Assembly (NCBI GenBank): GCA_963677475.2
Contig: CAXXQD010000015.1
Location: forward strand, 1-64,000
Length of the DNA: 64,000 bases
Direction: 5' to 3'
From: JABMQB01 sp963677475
Lineage (GTDB): Bacteria > Bacteroidota > Bacteroidia > Bacteroidales > Prolixibacteraceae
Under the pieces are notes generated by a model. The model had not been told where the DNA came from, did not search any database, and was given only the letters and a program-made list of their open reading frames with translations. Below, in pieces: positions 17,232 through 25,347 of this stretch. A program made the position numbers and the translations under genes. Position 1 is the first letter of the stretch, and each line of letters starts with the position of its first letter.

Positions 17232-17963
17232 ATGCGAAAAATTGAAATTATTCCGGCTATTGATATTATCGAAGGGAAATGCGTAAGGCTTTCGCAGGGA
17301 GATTATGCGCAAAAGAAAGTGTACAACGAAAACCCTTTGGAAGTTGCAAAAATGTTTGAAGGTGCCGGAATAAAAAGGTTACACCTTGTTGATTTGGATG
17401 GCGCTAAAGCAAAGCACATTGTAAATTATAAAGTGCTTGAAAGAATTGCTACATCTACCAATCTTATTATCGATTTTGGGGGAGGTTTAAAATCAGACAA
17501 CGATCTTGAAATTGCCTTCAATTCGGGCGCACAAATGATTACCGGGGGGAGTATCGCAGTGAAAGACAAAGATTTGTTTTTGGCTTGGTTGGCGAATTAC
17601 GGACCAGATAAGATTATCCTTGGTGCCGATGCAAAAGACGGAAAAGTGGCTGTGAGTGGTTGGTTAGAAACAACCGAACTGACGGTTATCGATTTTATAA
17701 AGGGCTATTCAAAAAAAGGGGTTAAAAATGTGATTTCTACCGATATTGCTCGTGACGGAATGCTAACGGGTCCTTCCTTTGATCTATACAAAGAAATAAT
17801 GGATAAAATTCCGGAAGTTGATGTTGTGGCCAGTGGAGGTATTGCATGTATGGATGATATCCTGAAGCTTGATGAAATCAATGTCCCGGCAGTTATTACG
17901 GGAAAAGCAATATACGAGGATAAAATTTCATTAAAAGAAATAGAAACCTTTATTTGTAAATAG
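17232..17963 (+). CDS. hisA: ProFAR isomerase
   Basis: HisA isomerises ProFAR to PRFAR in histidine synthesis. The 243-residue (beta/alpha)8 barrel has the N-terminal catalytic Asp in IIPAIDIIEGKCVRL, the LVDLDGAKA strand, DFGGGLKS, TGGSIAVKD, STDIARDGMLTGPS and VVASGGI phosphate-binding strands. The ATG at 17232 was chosen over a TTG six bases earlier. It follows the carbamoyltransferase by 78 bases and begins a histidine block; hisG, D, C, B and H are absent from the window. Confidence 0.95.
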   Translation: MRKIEIIPAIDIIEGKCVRLSQGDYAQKKVYNENPLEVAKMFEGAGIKRLHLVDLDGAKAKHIVNYKVLERIATSTNLIIDFGGGLKSDNDLEIAFNSGAQMITGGSIAVKDKDLFLAWLANYGPDKIILGADAKDGKVAVSGWLETTELTVIDFIKGYSKKGVKNVISTDIARDGMLTGPSFDLYKEIMDKIPEVDVVASGGIACMDDILKLDEINVPAVITGKAIYEDKISLKEIETFICK

Positions 17964-17996
17964 GCTTCTGCCTTAAAAGCCTTGTAACTAAAAAAT

Positions 17997-18755
17997 ATGT
18001 TAGCAAAAAGAATCATACCATGCCTTGATATCAGGAACGGGCAAACAGTAAAAGGGGTCAACTTTGTGAATATCAAAGAAGTTGGTGATCCGGTTGAGTT
18101 GGGTGCCGCTTATGCTGCACAGGGGGCTGATGAATTGGTTTTTTTAGATATTACAGCGACACATGAAGGAAGAAAAACTTTTGTGGAGCTGGTAAAACGG
18201 ATTGCCGAAAACATCAATATCCCGTTTACCGTTGGTGGTGGTATCAGCGAACTTTCGGATGCCGAAAAATTGTTGGCAGCTGGTGCCGATAAAATATCCA
18301 TTAATTCATCGGCAGTGCGAAATCCTCAGTTGATTAATGATATGGCTGAGAATTTTGGAAGCCAGTTTGTTGTGGTGGCCATTGATGCGCGAGGCGATGA
18401 AAATGATTATTGGACAGTTACGGTTAACGGAGGAAGGATCCCAACCGACAAAGAATTGTTTTCATGGGCAAAAGAAGCTGAAGACAGAGGTGCTGGCGAG
18501 ATCTTGTTTACTTCGATGAACCACGATGGCACAAAAAATGGTTTCGCCAATAAACAGTTAGCAAAAATGTCGGAAATGTTAAAAATCCCGATTATTGCAT
18601 CGGGTGGTGCAGGAAAAATGGAACATTTTGTGGATGTATTTACCAAAGGAAAAGCTGATGCAGGGCTTGCGGCAAGCATTTTTCACTTCAATGAAATACC
18701 TGTTCCAACGTTAAAGAAATATTTAAATGAGAATGGTGTTGCAATTCGCTTGTAA
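17997..18755 (+). CDS. hisF: Imidazole glycerol phosphate synthase cyclase subunit
   Basis: HisF converts PRFAR plus ammonia to imidazole glycerol phosphate and AICAR; the ammonia comes from HisH, whose gene is not here. The 252 residues show the two catalytic Asp in IIPCLDIRNGQTVKG (near residue 11) and VVAIDARGDE (near residue 126), with TVGGGI, SINSSAV and IASGGAGKMEH as barrel phosphate-binding strands. Length is typical. It lies 33 bases after hisA and 36 before hisIE. Confidence 0.96.
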   Translation: MLAKRIIPCLDIRNGQTVKGVNFVNIKEVGDPVELGAAYAAQGADELVFLDITATHEGRKTFVELVKRIAENINIPFTVGGGISELSDAEKLLAAGADKISINSSAVRNPQLINDMAENFGSQFVVVAIDARGDENDYWTVTVNGGRIPTDKELFSWAKEAEDRGAGEILFTSMNHDGTKNGFANKQLAKMSEMLKIPIIASGGAGKMEHFVDVFTKGKADAGLAASIFHFNEIPVPTLKKYLNENGVAIRL

Positions 18756-18791
18756 AATTATTCCATATTTGTAAAAAAATAAAATACCATA

Positions 18792-19397
18792 ATGGAGATT
18801 CTTCAGTCAATCGATTTTAAAAAATTAGACGGTTTGGTTCCGGCAATTATTCAGGATGCAAAAACAAAAAAAGTACTTATGCTTGGTTTTATGAATGAAG
18901 AAGCCTACAAAAAAACCGTTGCAGAAGGCAAAGTCACATTTTTTAGCAGGACAAAAAACCGGCTTTGGACAAAAGGGGAAGAAAGCGGTAATTTTTTAAA
19001 TGTTGTGGAAATATTGCCTGATTGTGATAACGATACCTTGCTCGTAAAAGTAAACCCTGTAGGGCCAACTTGCCATACGGGAACCGATACCTGTTGGGGG
19101 GAATCCAACAAAGATGCCATTGGATTTTTAACCTATTTGCAGGATTTTATCGATAAAAGAAAAAAAGAGATGCCTGAAGGGTCTTATACAACTTCACTTT
19201 TTAATGCAGGTTCACGTAAAATTACCCAAAAAGTTGGCGAAGAAGCGGTTGAAACTATCATTGGAGCGATGGCCAACGATGATGAAAACATGATTTATGA
19301 AGCTGGCGACTTGTTATATCACCTGATCGTATTGCTGACACACAAGGGTTTCCGAATTGAAGACGTTGTGCAGGAGCTTCAAAAACGGCACTCATAA
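18792..19397 (+). CDS. hisIE: Bifunctional phosphoribosyl-AMP cyclohydrolase / phosphoribosyl-ATP pyrophosphatase
   Basis: A fused enzyme for the second and third steps of histidine synthesis. Of 201 residues the N-terminal HisI half (about 1-105) has MLGFMNEEA, TFFSRTKNRLWTKGE, DCDNDTLL and the zinc Cys of GPTCHTGTDTCW. The C-terminal HisE half (about 110-200) has GSRKITQKVGEEAVETIIGAM and YEAGDLLYHLIVLL with the Mg-binding acidic residues. This is the last gene of the operon; the 200 bases after it contain no hairpin terminator. Confidence 0.96.
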   Translation: MEILQSIDFKKLDGLVPAIIQDAKTKKVLMLGFMNEEAYKKTVAEGKVTFFSRTKNRLWTKGEESGNFLNVVEILPDCDNDTLLVKVNPVGPTCHTGTDTCWGESNKDAIGFLTYLQDFIDKRKKEMPEGSYTTSLFNAGSRKITQKVGEEAVETIIGAMANDDENMIYEAGDLLYHLIVLLTHKGFRIEDVVQELQKRHS

Positions 19398-19474
19398 GTA
19401 ATTGCTGGCCAGCAGGGTTGCAGTGGTTTGCCGGGTTGGCATTGAAGAGCAAATGTTTTACAGAACATAATTTC

Positions 19475-19516
19475 ATAACATAACTATATAACATAACTGT
19501 ATAACATCCATGTTAT
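19475..19516 (+). repeat. Short tandem repeat and dyad upstream of the 19.6 kb gene
   Basis: ATAACATAACTAT (19475-19487) is repeated as ATAACATAACTGT (19488-19500). Next comes ATAACAT-CC-ATGTTAT, a 7-base inverted repeat (19501-19516). This sits 80 bases before the next gene and could be an operator region. Confidence 0.5.
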
Positions 19517-19598
19517 AGGGCAATTTTCATTTTATTTTTGGCTGATAGTTTGTAATTTTTCAGTGCCAAAAACATCTACTAATCAAAAGCCCGAATTT

Positions 19599-20279
19599 AT
19601 GGAAACCAGCACATTATGTTCGACCAATACGGCAACAATATTAGCTTGTCAGGGAATTGCAAAATCTTTTAAAGAAAACATCTACGAATTGTCAAGGGTT
19701 AGAAAGGAGTGGGACCCAGAGTATGCAACTTCTTTGAATATTTGGATAGAAGATACCATTGAAAAACATTATGGAGAGGCTGTTGAGGAGTTCAAAGAAA
19801 TTGGTCAGAGCGAATGGCAGGAAGTTATGGTTGCTGCTTTACAGTGTTTAAAAGTACTCAGGGCATCCATCAAAGTTGATTTTAAGGATGACAAAGAGTT
19901 TCAAAAATCAGTATTCAAAAACCTTGGTTATTCAGAATATTTCAGCGATGCCAAAAACGGTGACCACCTGTGTTTGTATAAATTCCTTAAGCAATTCTCC
20001 GCAAATATCGATGAAGAAACAAAAGCTAAGATATTAAGTAAAGGTTCACCAGATACCATATTCGAAAAAATTGAAAGTTACACCAACCAAATAAGGGATT
20101 ACAAAGGTTGTTTTGAAGCCTTGGAAGGTGAAAACGACATCAATCTATACGGTCAAAAAGAGGTGGAAGAAATTTATTCCACGATTAAAGATATTTGTAG
20201 GATTTCGATTGCGTATTACCAATTTGATCCCATTAAAAGGGATAGTTTCAATTTCTACAAAGTACTCAGAAACTTATGA
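19599..20279 (+). CDS. Hypothetical helical protein, unrecognised
   Basis: A 226-residue soluble protein with no signal peptide or membrane segment that I can see. The sequence is mostly charged and helix-forming, with Trp/Tyr-rich stretches (RVRKEWDPEYATSLN; EDTIEKHYGEAVEEFKEIG). I recognise no family or catalytic motif. The frame opens with GTG at 19563, but the ATG at 19599 is likelier. It is a single-gene unit: a tandem repeat and dyad lie upstream and an excellent terminator downstream, so it is a real expressed gene. Confidence 0.7.
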   Translation: METSTLCSTNTATILACQGIAKSFKENIYELSRVRKEWDPEYATSLNIWIEDTIEKHYGEAVEEFKEIGQSEWQEVMVAALQCLKVLRASIKVDFKDDKEFQKSVFKNLGYSEYFSDAKNGDHLCLYKFLKQFSANIDEETKAKILSKGSPDTIFEKIESYTNQIRDYKGCFEALEGENDINLYGQKEVEEIYSTIKDICRISIAYYQFDPIKRDSFNFYKVLRNL

Positions 20280-20304
20280 TGCGACATAGGTTTAGTTTTA
20301 CTCA

Positions 20305-20339
20305 AAAAAATCCTGCAAGTTTTCTTCGCAGGATTTTTT
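20305..20339 (+). terminator. Rho-independent terminator
   Basis: AAAAAATCCTGC (20305-20316) pairs perfectly with GCAGGATTTTTT (20328-20339) over a loop of 11 bases, 25 bases after the 19.6 kb gene. Confidence 0.9.
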
Positions 20340-20396
20340 ATTGGAATTGCTTTCTCAAGTAATTTCTTGTGGCTTGTCGCATGGTGAATATTTGTT

Positions 20397-20441
20397 CTCC
20401 CCTTCCAGGGGAGATGTCAGTCGGTAGACTGACAGAGGGGT
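20397..20441. repeat. REP-like palindromic repeat (CTCCCCT...AGGGGAG)
   Basis: Two adjacent hairpins: CTCCCCT-TCC-AGGGGAG (20397-20413) and TGTCAGTC-GGTA-GACTGACA (20415-20434), ending GAGGGGT. From memory this combination of a CCCCT/AGGGG hairpin and a GTCxGxC dyad resembles a dispersed intergenic repeat seen in several Bacteroidota genomes. It is not part of either neighbouring gene. Confidence 0.6.
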
Positions 20442-20542
20442 AAATAATGAGAATTCCAGTTATAGAAAAGAGTTGAAACAATCTTGGTTTAAATACCTTT
20501 TGTCGAGAACAACTTATTCTGAAGAATTTTCTTTATTTTCTG

Positions 20543-21049
20543 CTATTCAGCCTCTTGCGCACTTTTTTCTTCCAGCTCACTCATTGGCTTTAGGTTTGCC
20601 GGGATCTGAAATTCAGGGGCATTGTGTGGGTAAACATCCACAATGGTACTCACTGTTATTGCCGAGACAATATATGGAACGACCATATCAGACAAACTTT
20701 CATCAAGTCGTTTTAGTGCTTCCTGAATATCATCAGCTTCTACCAAATAGTAAATCCGCACCTTTTTTTCTTTACCCTGTTCTTCGTCAATGGTTACCAG
20801 ATTAACGGTTGCTTTGTACCACCATTCGCCATCTTCAAATTGAAATACTTCGCCAAGCCTGGATTTTTTTATGTCGGTGACTACAAATTCTCCACCATTC
20901 ACCAGGCTTTGCATTACCCGTACTATCCTGGCTTCGGCATCCGTAAACGAAACTGCGTCTAAAAGATAGTTTTCCGTTGCTTTTCGTTCCCTGCCGTCCT
21001 CATCTATTTTAACATATTGAACTTTACATTCAAACCACGATTGCATCAT
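20543..21049 (-). CDS. DUF4494 family protein
   Basis: A 168-residue protein starting MMQSWFECKVQYVKIDEDG, followed by VTENYLLDAVSFTDAEARI-like text (ENYLLDAVSFTDAEARI is present). This start is characteristic of DUF4494, a family I know essentially only from Bacteroidota. No catalytic motif is visible; the fold looks alpha/beta with a repeated pattern of K-V-x-Y strands, and the C-terminus is acidic. Function is unknown. Of the possible starts, the two adjacent ATGs at 21049 and 21046 fit the family; the frame extends seven codons further upstream to an earlier start. Confidence 0.8.
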   Translation of the reverse strand: MMQSWFECKVQYVKIDEDGRERKATENYLLDAVSFTDAEARIVRVMQSLVNGGEFVVTDIKKSRLGEVFQFEDGEWWYKATVNLVTIDEEQGKEKKVRIYYLVEADDIQEALKRLDESLSDMVVPYIVSAITVSTIVDVYPHNAPEFQIPANLKPMSELEEKSAQEAE

Positions 21050-21151
21050 ATCTGTATATATTTTTTGCAAAAATAGTTATGAAGTTGGTTTTTATTCAGA
21101 ATGTTTCAATCTATTTATGACTATTTATAAACAGCGTCAATAATCATAACC

Positions 21152-21240
21152 TGTCATTTTGAACAGCCGCTAGACAGTGGGGATTCTGTTGAATGAATCT
21201 TCCTGTTTCCAGGATTCGATGAAGCAAAATCCTAATATAT
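21152..21240. repeat. Possible degenerate intergenic repeat (TGTCATTTTGAAC family)
   Basis: CCTGTCATTTTGAACAGCC followed by GGGGATTC and GATTCGATGAAGC. It resembles GTCATTCTGAACGAA-type interspersed sequences of Bacteroidota; related starts occur at 34451 and 43775. The 270-base gap between the two minus-strand genes contains nothing else I can name. Confidence 0.35.
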
Positions 21241-21319
21241 TAACCTATTGGATAAAATCTAATTGAATGAGGGATTAAATGTTTTTCGCAATAAAGACAT
21301 CTATATGCAAGGTATCTAA

Positions 21320-22090
21320 TTAATAACCCTGTCCCGATTTTAAGTTTGCTTCCTTGAATGTTGTATTGTCTTGCAAGTCGAAGGTCATGCTTTTTGTTTC
21401 GTCGAATGAAATTTTCAGGTCTGATGATTTAAAATCGATGAGGTGCCCACCGATGGATCTGTCGTCAGAAATAAAATGAAGGTGAAAACCTGCCAATGTA
21501 ACCTCTCCAACGTATGCGGGGCTGTAAAACCCAACTATTGTCCCGGATATGTTTTCACCTGTAAATTTTGGCCTTGCTGAAACAATTTCTCCAAGCGTTT
21601 TGGTATAAGGTTTGTCTTGTTTTGGTGCCCCTCCGCATAAAATGGAATCAAATTTTCCGGTTATTTTAAATGCATAAAAATAATTTTCGCTTGATTTGGT
21701 ATCTAAAATTATTGTTTTAAGTTTTTCGTAATTAATGGTATCCGAAATATTAACAAATCCATCTTCTTCAAAAAAGGTCGAAACTGCATATGGTGTGGTA
21801 GTTTCGTTATCTGCTTCCACAATGTTCCCATTTTCTAAAACCTGCCAGGCGGTTCCATCTAAAAACACCATTTCACCATTTAGGCCTTCATAGGTTCCCA
21901 GTCCGAGATCACCCTTTGTTTTAAAATCAGCTATTTTCAGGTTTCCGCTAAAAATGCTATTGTTCAGTCCGGCAAGAACAGAGTAAGAATAAATAACTTC
22001 GGTGTTATTGGTATTTTCTTGTTTATGTGAAGTATTACAGGTGCAACCAGCTATTAGGATTATGAATAAAATGGCGGGTAAGGTTTTCAT
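21320..22090 (-). CDS. budA: Alpha-acetolactate decarboxylase, lipoprotein form
   Basis: Decarboxylates acetolactate to acetoin. Of 256 residues, 1-16 are a lipoprotein signal (LIAGC lipobox, Cys16). The mature part has the family blocks GLGTYEGLNGEMVFLDG and NISGTIVGFYSPAYVGEVTLAG, and the zinc site HLHF...DDRSIGGH with three His. Most such enzymes are cytoplasmic; an exported lipidated version is noteworthy, although the Brevibacillus brevis enzyme is also exported. No acetolactate synthase is adjacent. The gene is transcribed alone, facing away from the ammonium operon terminator. Symbol by family (budA/alsD). Confidence 0.9.
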   Translation of the reverse strand: MKTLPAILFIILIAGCTCNTSHKQENTNNTEVIYSYSVLAGLNNSIFSGNLKIADFKTKGDLGLGTYEGLNGEMVFLDGTAWQVLENGNIVEADNETTTPYAVSTFFEEDGFVNISDTINYEKLKTIILDTKSSENYFYAFKITGKFDSILCGGAPKQDKPYTKTLGEIVSARPKFTGENISGTIVGFYSPAYVGEVTLAGFHLHFISDDRSIGGHLIDFKSSDLKISFDETKSMTFDLQDNTTFKEANLKSGQGY

Positions 22091-22127
22091 TTTTAAAGAT
22101 TAAATATTTGCTTCCATGCTAAGATAA

Positions 22128-22158
22128 CAAAAAAAGCCCACCTCAACAGGTGGGCTTT
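22128..22158 (-). terminator. Terminator of the glnK-amtB operon
   Basis: AAAGCCCACCT / AGGTGGGCTTT, a perfect 11-base stem with a CAAC loop, followed on the minus strand by seven T. It lies about 40 bases after the amtB stop. Confidence 0.9.
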
Positions 22159-22196
22159 ACAGACAGCTACAGACTTAAAGGCTGAAGAAGTACTAA

Positions 22197-23429
22197 TTAG
22201 TTATAAGCACCTTCTCCATGTTCATAAACATCAAGACCTTCTTCTTCGATTCGTTTAGAAACGCGTAATACTTTCGCTTTTTTCAATATTGTAAATAGGA
22301 TGAATCCAGTACCAGCAGCCCATGCAAAGAATGCAAGAACTCCAATTGCCTGAATGCCTAATAATTTTGGCCCAAAACCGTAGAATAATCCTTCTGAAGT
22401 TGAAAATAACCCAACTGCCAAAGTACCTAAAGCACCACCAACACCGTGTACTGAGATAGCACCTACGGGGTCGTCAACTTTTAATACTTTATCGAAGAAT
22501 TCGACAGCAAATGGCAATGCAAGACCAGCTAAAATTCCAATTGCAACGGCACCCATTGGGTCAACTGCATCACAACCAGCAGTAATGGCAACTAAACCTG
22601 CCAATGCACCGTTCAATGAAATTGAAAGGGCAGGACGTTTGTAACGGATCCATGCAACAATCATTGCAGTAACAGCACCAGCAGCAGCAGCCAGGTTAGT
22701 AGTAACAGCAATGTGTCCAATGGCAACTGCATTGTCGGTTCCGGCAGCAGCTAATTGAGATCCGGGGTTAAAGCCAAACCATCCAAACCACAGGATGAAT
22801 ACACCAAGGGCTCCCATTGCAAGGTTGTGCCCAGGAATTGCATTTGGTTTTCCGTCTTTTCCATATTTTCCAATACGTGGCCCGATAATGGCAGCACCAG
22901 CTAAACCTACCCATGCACCTACAGAGTGAACGATAGAAGATCCGGCGAAATCGTGGAACCCAAGTTGGCTCAACCATCCACCGCCCCATGTCCAGTGACC
23001 TGAGATTGGATAAATCACAACTGTAATTACGATACTAAAGATAAGGTAAGACTTAAATTCGGTACGTTCAGCCATTGCCCCTGATACAATTGTTGCAGCA
23101 GTTGCGGCGAACACAGTTTGGAAAAATAGATCCGCATAGTCTGAATAATTATCACCAAATCCGTCGCTCATAAAAAATAAGTCAGGCGTTCCAACAAATC
23201 CTCCAATAGAGTCTCCGTACATAAGTGTGAAACCAATTATCCAGTATAGTAATGAACCGATTGAAAAGTCCATTAAGTTCTTCATTAAAATGTTTGCAGT
23301 GTTCTTTTTTCTGGTAAAACCAGCTTCCACCATCGCAAAACCAGGTTGCATGAACATTACCATAAAACCGGCAATGAGCAGCCACATATTATCAATACCT
23401 ATTTGTAGGCCTTGTAAAGTTTCTTCCAT
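22197..23429 (-). CDS. amtB: Ammonium transporter
   Basis: An inner-membrane ammonium channel of 410 residues with about eleven hydrophobic segments. It carries the twin-His pore: HDFAGSSIVHSVGA (second His) and ISVHGVGGALGT, and the conserved GFNPGS and RKKNTANILMKN segments. The start MEETLQGLQIGIDNMWLL lacks an obvious cleaved signal. The C-terminal tail, which in other members docks PII, is present. It is the last gene of the porin-PII-Amt operon, 21 bases after the PII gene. Confidence 0.96.
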   Translation of the reverse strand: MEETLQGLQIGIDNMWLLIAGFMVMFMQPGFAMVEAGFTRKKNTANILMKNLMDFSIGSLLYWIIGFTLMYGDSIGGFVGTPDLFFMSDGFGDNYSDYADLFFQTVFAATAATIVSGAMAERTEFKSYLIFSIVITVVIYPISGHWTWGGGWLSQLGFHDFAGSSIVHSVGAWVGLAGAAIIGPRIGKYGKDGKPNAIPGHNLAMGALGVFILWFGWFGFNPGSQLAAAGTDNAVAIGHIAVTTNLAAAAGAVTAMIVAWIRYKRPALSISLNGALAGLVAITAGCDAVDPMGAVAIGILAGLALPFAVEFFDKVLKVDDPVGAISVHGVGGALGTLAVGLFSTSEGLFYGFGPKLLGIQAIGVLAFFAWAAGTGFILFTILKKAKVLRVSKRIEEEGLDVYEHGEGAYN

Positions 23430-23450
23430 GATACGTATATTTTTTTATTA

Positions 23451-23807
23451 TTATTCCTCTTTTCCTTTGATGTAAAGGGATTCATCACCTTTTTCACCTG
23501 TTCTAATTCGATACGATTCGTCGATGGGAAGAATAAATACTTTACCATCTCCAATTTCTCCGGTTCGGGCAGAGCTTAAGAGTGCTTGTACTGTTTTGTC
23601 CACATTTTTGTCACGAACAATAATGGAAATTTTCGTGCGTTCAATACTGCTGGTGTCATAAGAAACACCTCTGTAAACACGGCCTTCGCGTGCTTGTCCT
23701 ACTCCACGTACATCCCAGAATGAGAAGAATTCAATTCCTGCTTCTTTTAAAGCTTCTTTGACCTCTTCGAACTTGGTGGTACGAATTATGGCTTCAATTT
23801 TTTTCAT
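23451..23807 (-). CDS. glnK: PII nitrogen regulatory protein (GlnK type)
   Basis: A 118-residue PII protein starting MKKIEAIIRTTKFEEVKEAL, with the RGVGQ strand and a T-loop YRGVSYD (Tyr45 and Tyr50, the latter near the uridylylated Tyr51 of enteric PII), then GDGKVFILPIDESYRIRTGE for ATP/2-oxoglutarate binding. Linkage to amtB indicates it gates ammonium uptake according to 2-oxoglutarate and energy status. The T-loop sequence after Tyr50 (DTSSIERTKI) departs from the enteric version. Confidence 0.95.
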   Translation of the reverse strand: MKKIEAIIRTTKFEEVKEALKEAGIEFFSFWDVRGVGQAREGRVYRGVSYDTSSIERTKISIIVRDKNVDKTVQALLSSARTGEIGDGKVFILPIDESYRIRTGEKGDESLYIKGKEE

Positions 23808-23846
23808 CTCTATTTATTTTTAAGGTATACTTCGAATTGATTGATA

Positions 23847-24539
23847 TTAAAGGGAAATACCTACAACAATATGGAATGACTCATATGCTGGATTAACGAT
23901 AGCTGCACCAGATAAAGGAAGTGAGAAAGAATCTGAAATTTTAATTTCTTTTGAAGTTGAAATACCAATATTGCAAATATCGAATCCTAAGTCATCTTTT
24001 CCAGAGTAAGCTCCAGTGCCGCCACCTAGAGTGATATCTACTGGGCCAGCAGTTACTGCTGCCTCTAAATAAAGATCTCCTGATGCATCACCATCTTTTC
24101 CGGCACCATCATAAAACATATAAGCAGCTGAGAAAGAGAATGATCCAACTCCAAGGCCTACCATTGGCTCAAAGAAATGATTTTCACCTTCCATCCAAGA
24201 TACAGGAGCACCTGTTGTTCCAGGGAAATAGTAATCAGTAAGTGTGAAACTTAACGAACTGCTTTCACCAAGGTCAAATCCGTAACTTGCATAAAGATCT
24301 GCTTCTGCAGCTTCGTTGTCAGATACACAGTAAGAACCCCAAGCTCCAACGGCAAAACCACCAACACTATATTCAACCCAGGGTTGAAATGCTGCACCTT
24401 CACCAAATTTAATACCACGCCAAACATAACTACTGTAAAGATCTACTCCAGCATCAACTGATCCGCCATCTTGTGCAAAACTACTTGAGCTAAAAAAAGT
24501 GATCACCGCAACAACTAATAATGTAAATTTTCTTTTCAT
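23847..24539 (-). CDS. Outer-membrane beta-barrel, TorF-type putative porin
   Basis: A 230-residue protein with a cleavable signal (MKRKFTLLVVAVITFFSSSSFAQ) and alternating hydrophobic/polar strands rich in Gly, Ser and Tyr, ending in a strand with terminal Leu. The opening DLYSSYVWRGIKFGEG is typical of the TorF family of putative porins. It is the first gene of the operon with PII and AmtB, so it may admit ammonium or another nitrogen source across the outer membrane; that role is inferred from context. Confidence 0.8.
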   Translation of the reverse strand: MKRKFTLLVVAVITFFSSSSFAQDGGSVDAGVDLYSSYVWRGIKFGEGAAFQPWVEYSVGGFAVGAWGSYCVSDNEAAEADLYASYGFDLGESSSLSFTLTDYYFPGTTGAPVSWMEGENHFFEPMVGLGVGSFSFSAAYMFYDGAGKDGDASGDLYLEAAVTAGPVDITLGGGTGAYSGKDDLGFDICNIGISTSKEIKISDSFSLPLSGAAIVNPAYESFHIVVGISL

Positions 24540-25065
24540 GTTTTCAATTTTTAAAATGTTTATAAACTCTTTTATCCTTTACTTCTTTTTTAATTGGGTT
24601 TTATTGGTGTAATAGTTTTAAAAAAAAGTATAAATAATTTATCTAACCCCTGTTTAAAATTGATTACGGTTCAAAAATATGCTTAAAAAATAAGATGACC
24701 CCCTAAAAAAAGGCAGTGTTACTTTAAATTAACATTGAATTAATGTTTTTTGGTCTATTTTGGGTTTTTTGAGTTGTCGTACGAGAAAATATCCAATAAA
24801 AAGCAGTTAAATACGTCAAAAAGATACTAAAAGCGATCATGACAAGAAAAATGAAACAAATGTGTTGCTTTGTCTATTTTGTTGTATGTGAATTATTTTC
24901 CTGTTTACAGGTAGAAATTCCTGTTAAGGATGGGGAATATATTCGGTATGCTTTGGTAAATATTATTAGTTTAAAATTCAAACTGGCCCGGGCATTAGTA
25001 TATTATATATTTTATTGGTGTATGGGTAAATTTCACAATGATCTCTGCACTTATGATTTTATTGC

Positions 25066-25201
25066 GTTCCTACGGAACTATCAGGTATTGGGGCTTGTAT
25101 TTTATTTTTGCCCATATTGAGGTTCCATCGGAACAGCCCCAGAGGGATAAGATTCTTGTAGATTAGAAGTTACATATTTCAGAAGGAAGTCCTGTAGGGA
25201 C
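25066..25201. repeat. Intergenic repeat region with three short palindromes
   Basis: GTTCC-TAC-GGAAC (25066-25078), GTTCC-ATC-GGAAC (25122-25134) and GTCC-TGTA-GGGAC (25189-25201) are three near-identical palindromes 55-67 bases apart. GGGGCT (25090-25095) and AGCCCC (25135-25140) form a further inverted pair. It lies in the 800-base gap between the porin and the first glycosyltransferase. The rest of this gap (24540-25060) is AT-rich and shows nothing certain. Confidence 0.55.
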
Positions 25202-25347
25202 AAAATATTTTTTACCAGGCCACAATGATTATATATATTATGTGATTCCTTATCATGTATTATGTATCTTCGTCTGATAATTGTGGAAAAACCAATTTTG
25301 CAATACACATAGTATACTATAAGTATTAAATGTAAACTCAAATTTCA

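Noticed and set aside
24839..25120. Plus-strand frame of 93 residues
   Set aside because: It runs through the repeat region at 25066, has no recognisable domain, and its composition looks like translated AT-rich intergenic DNA.
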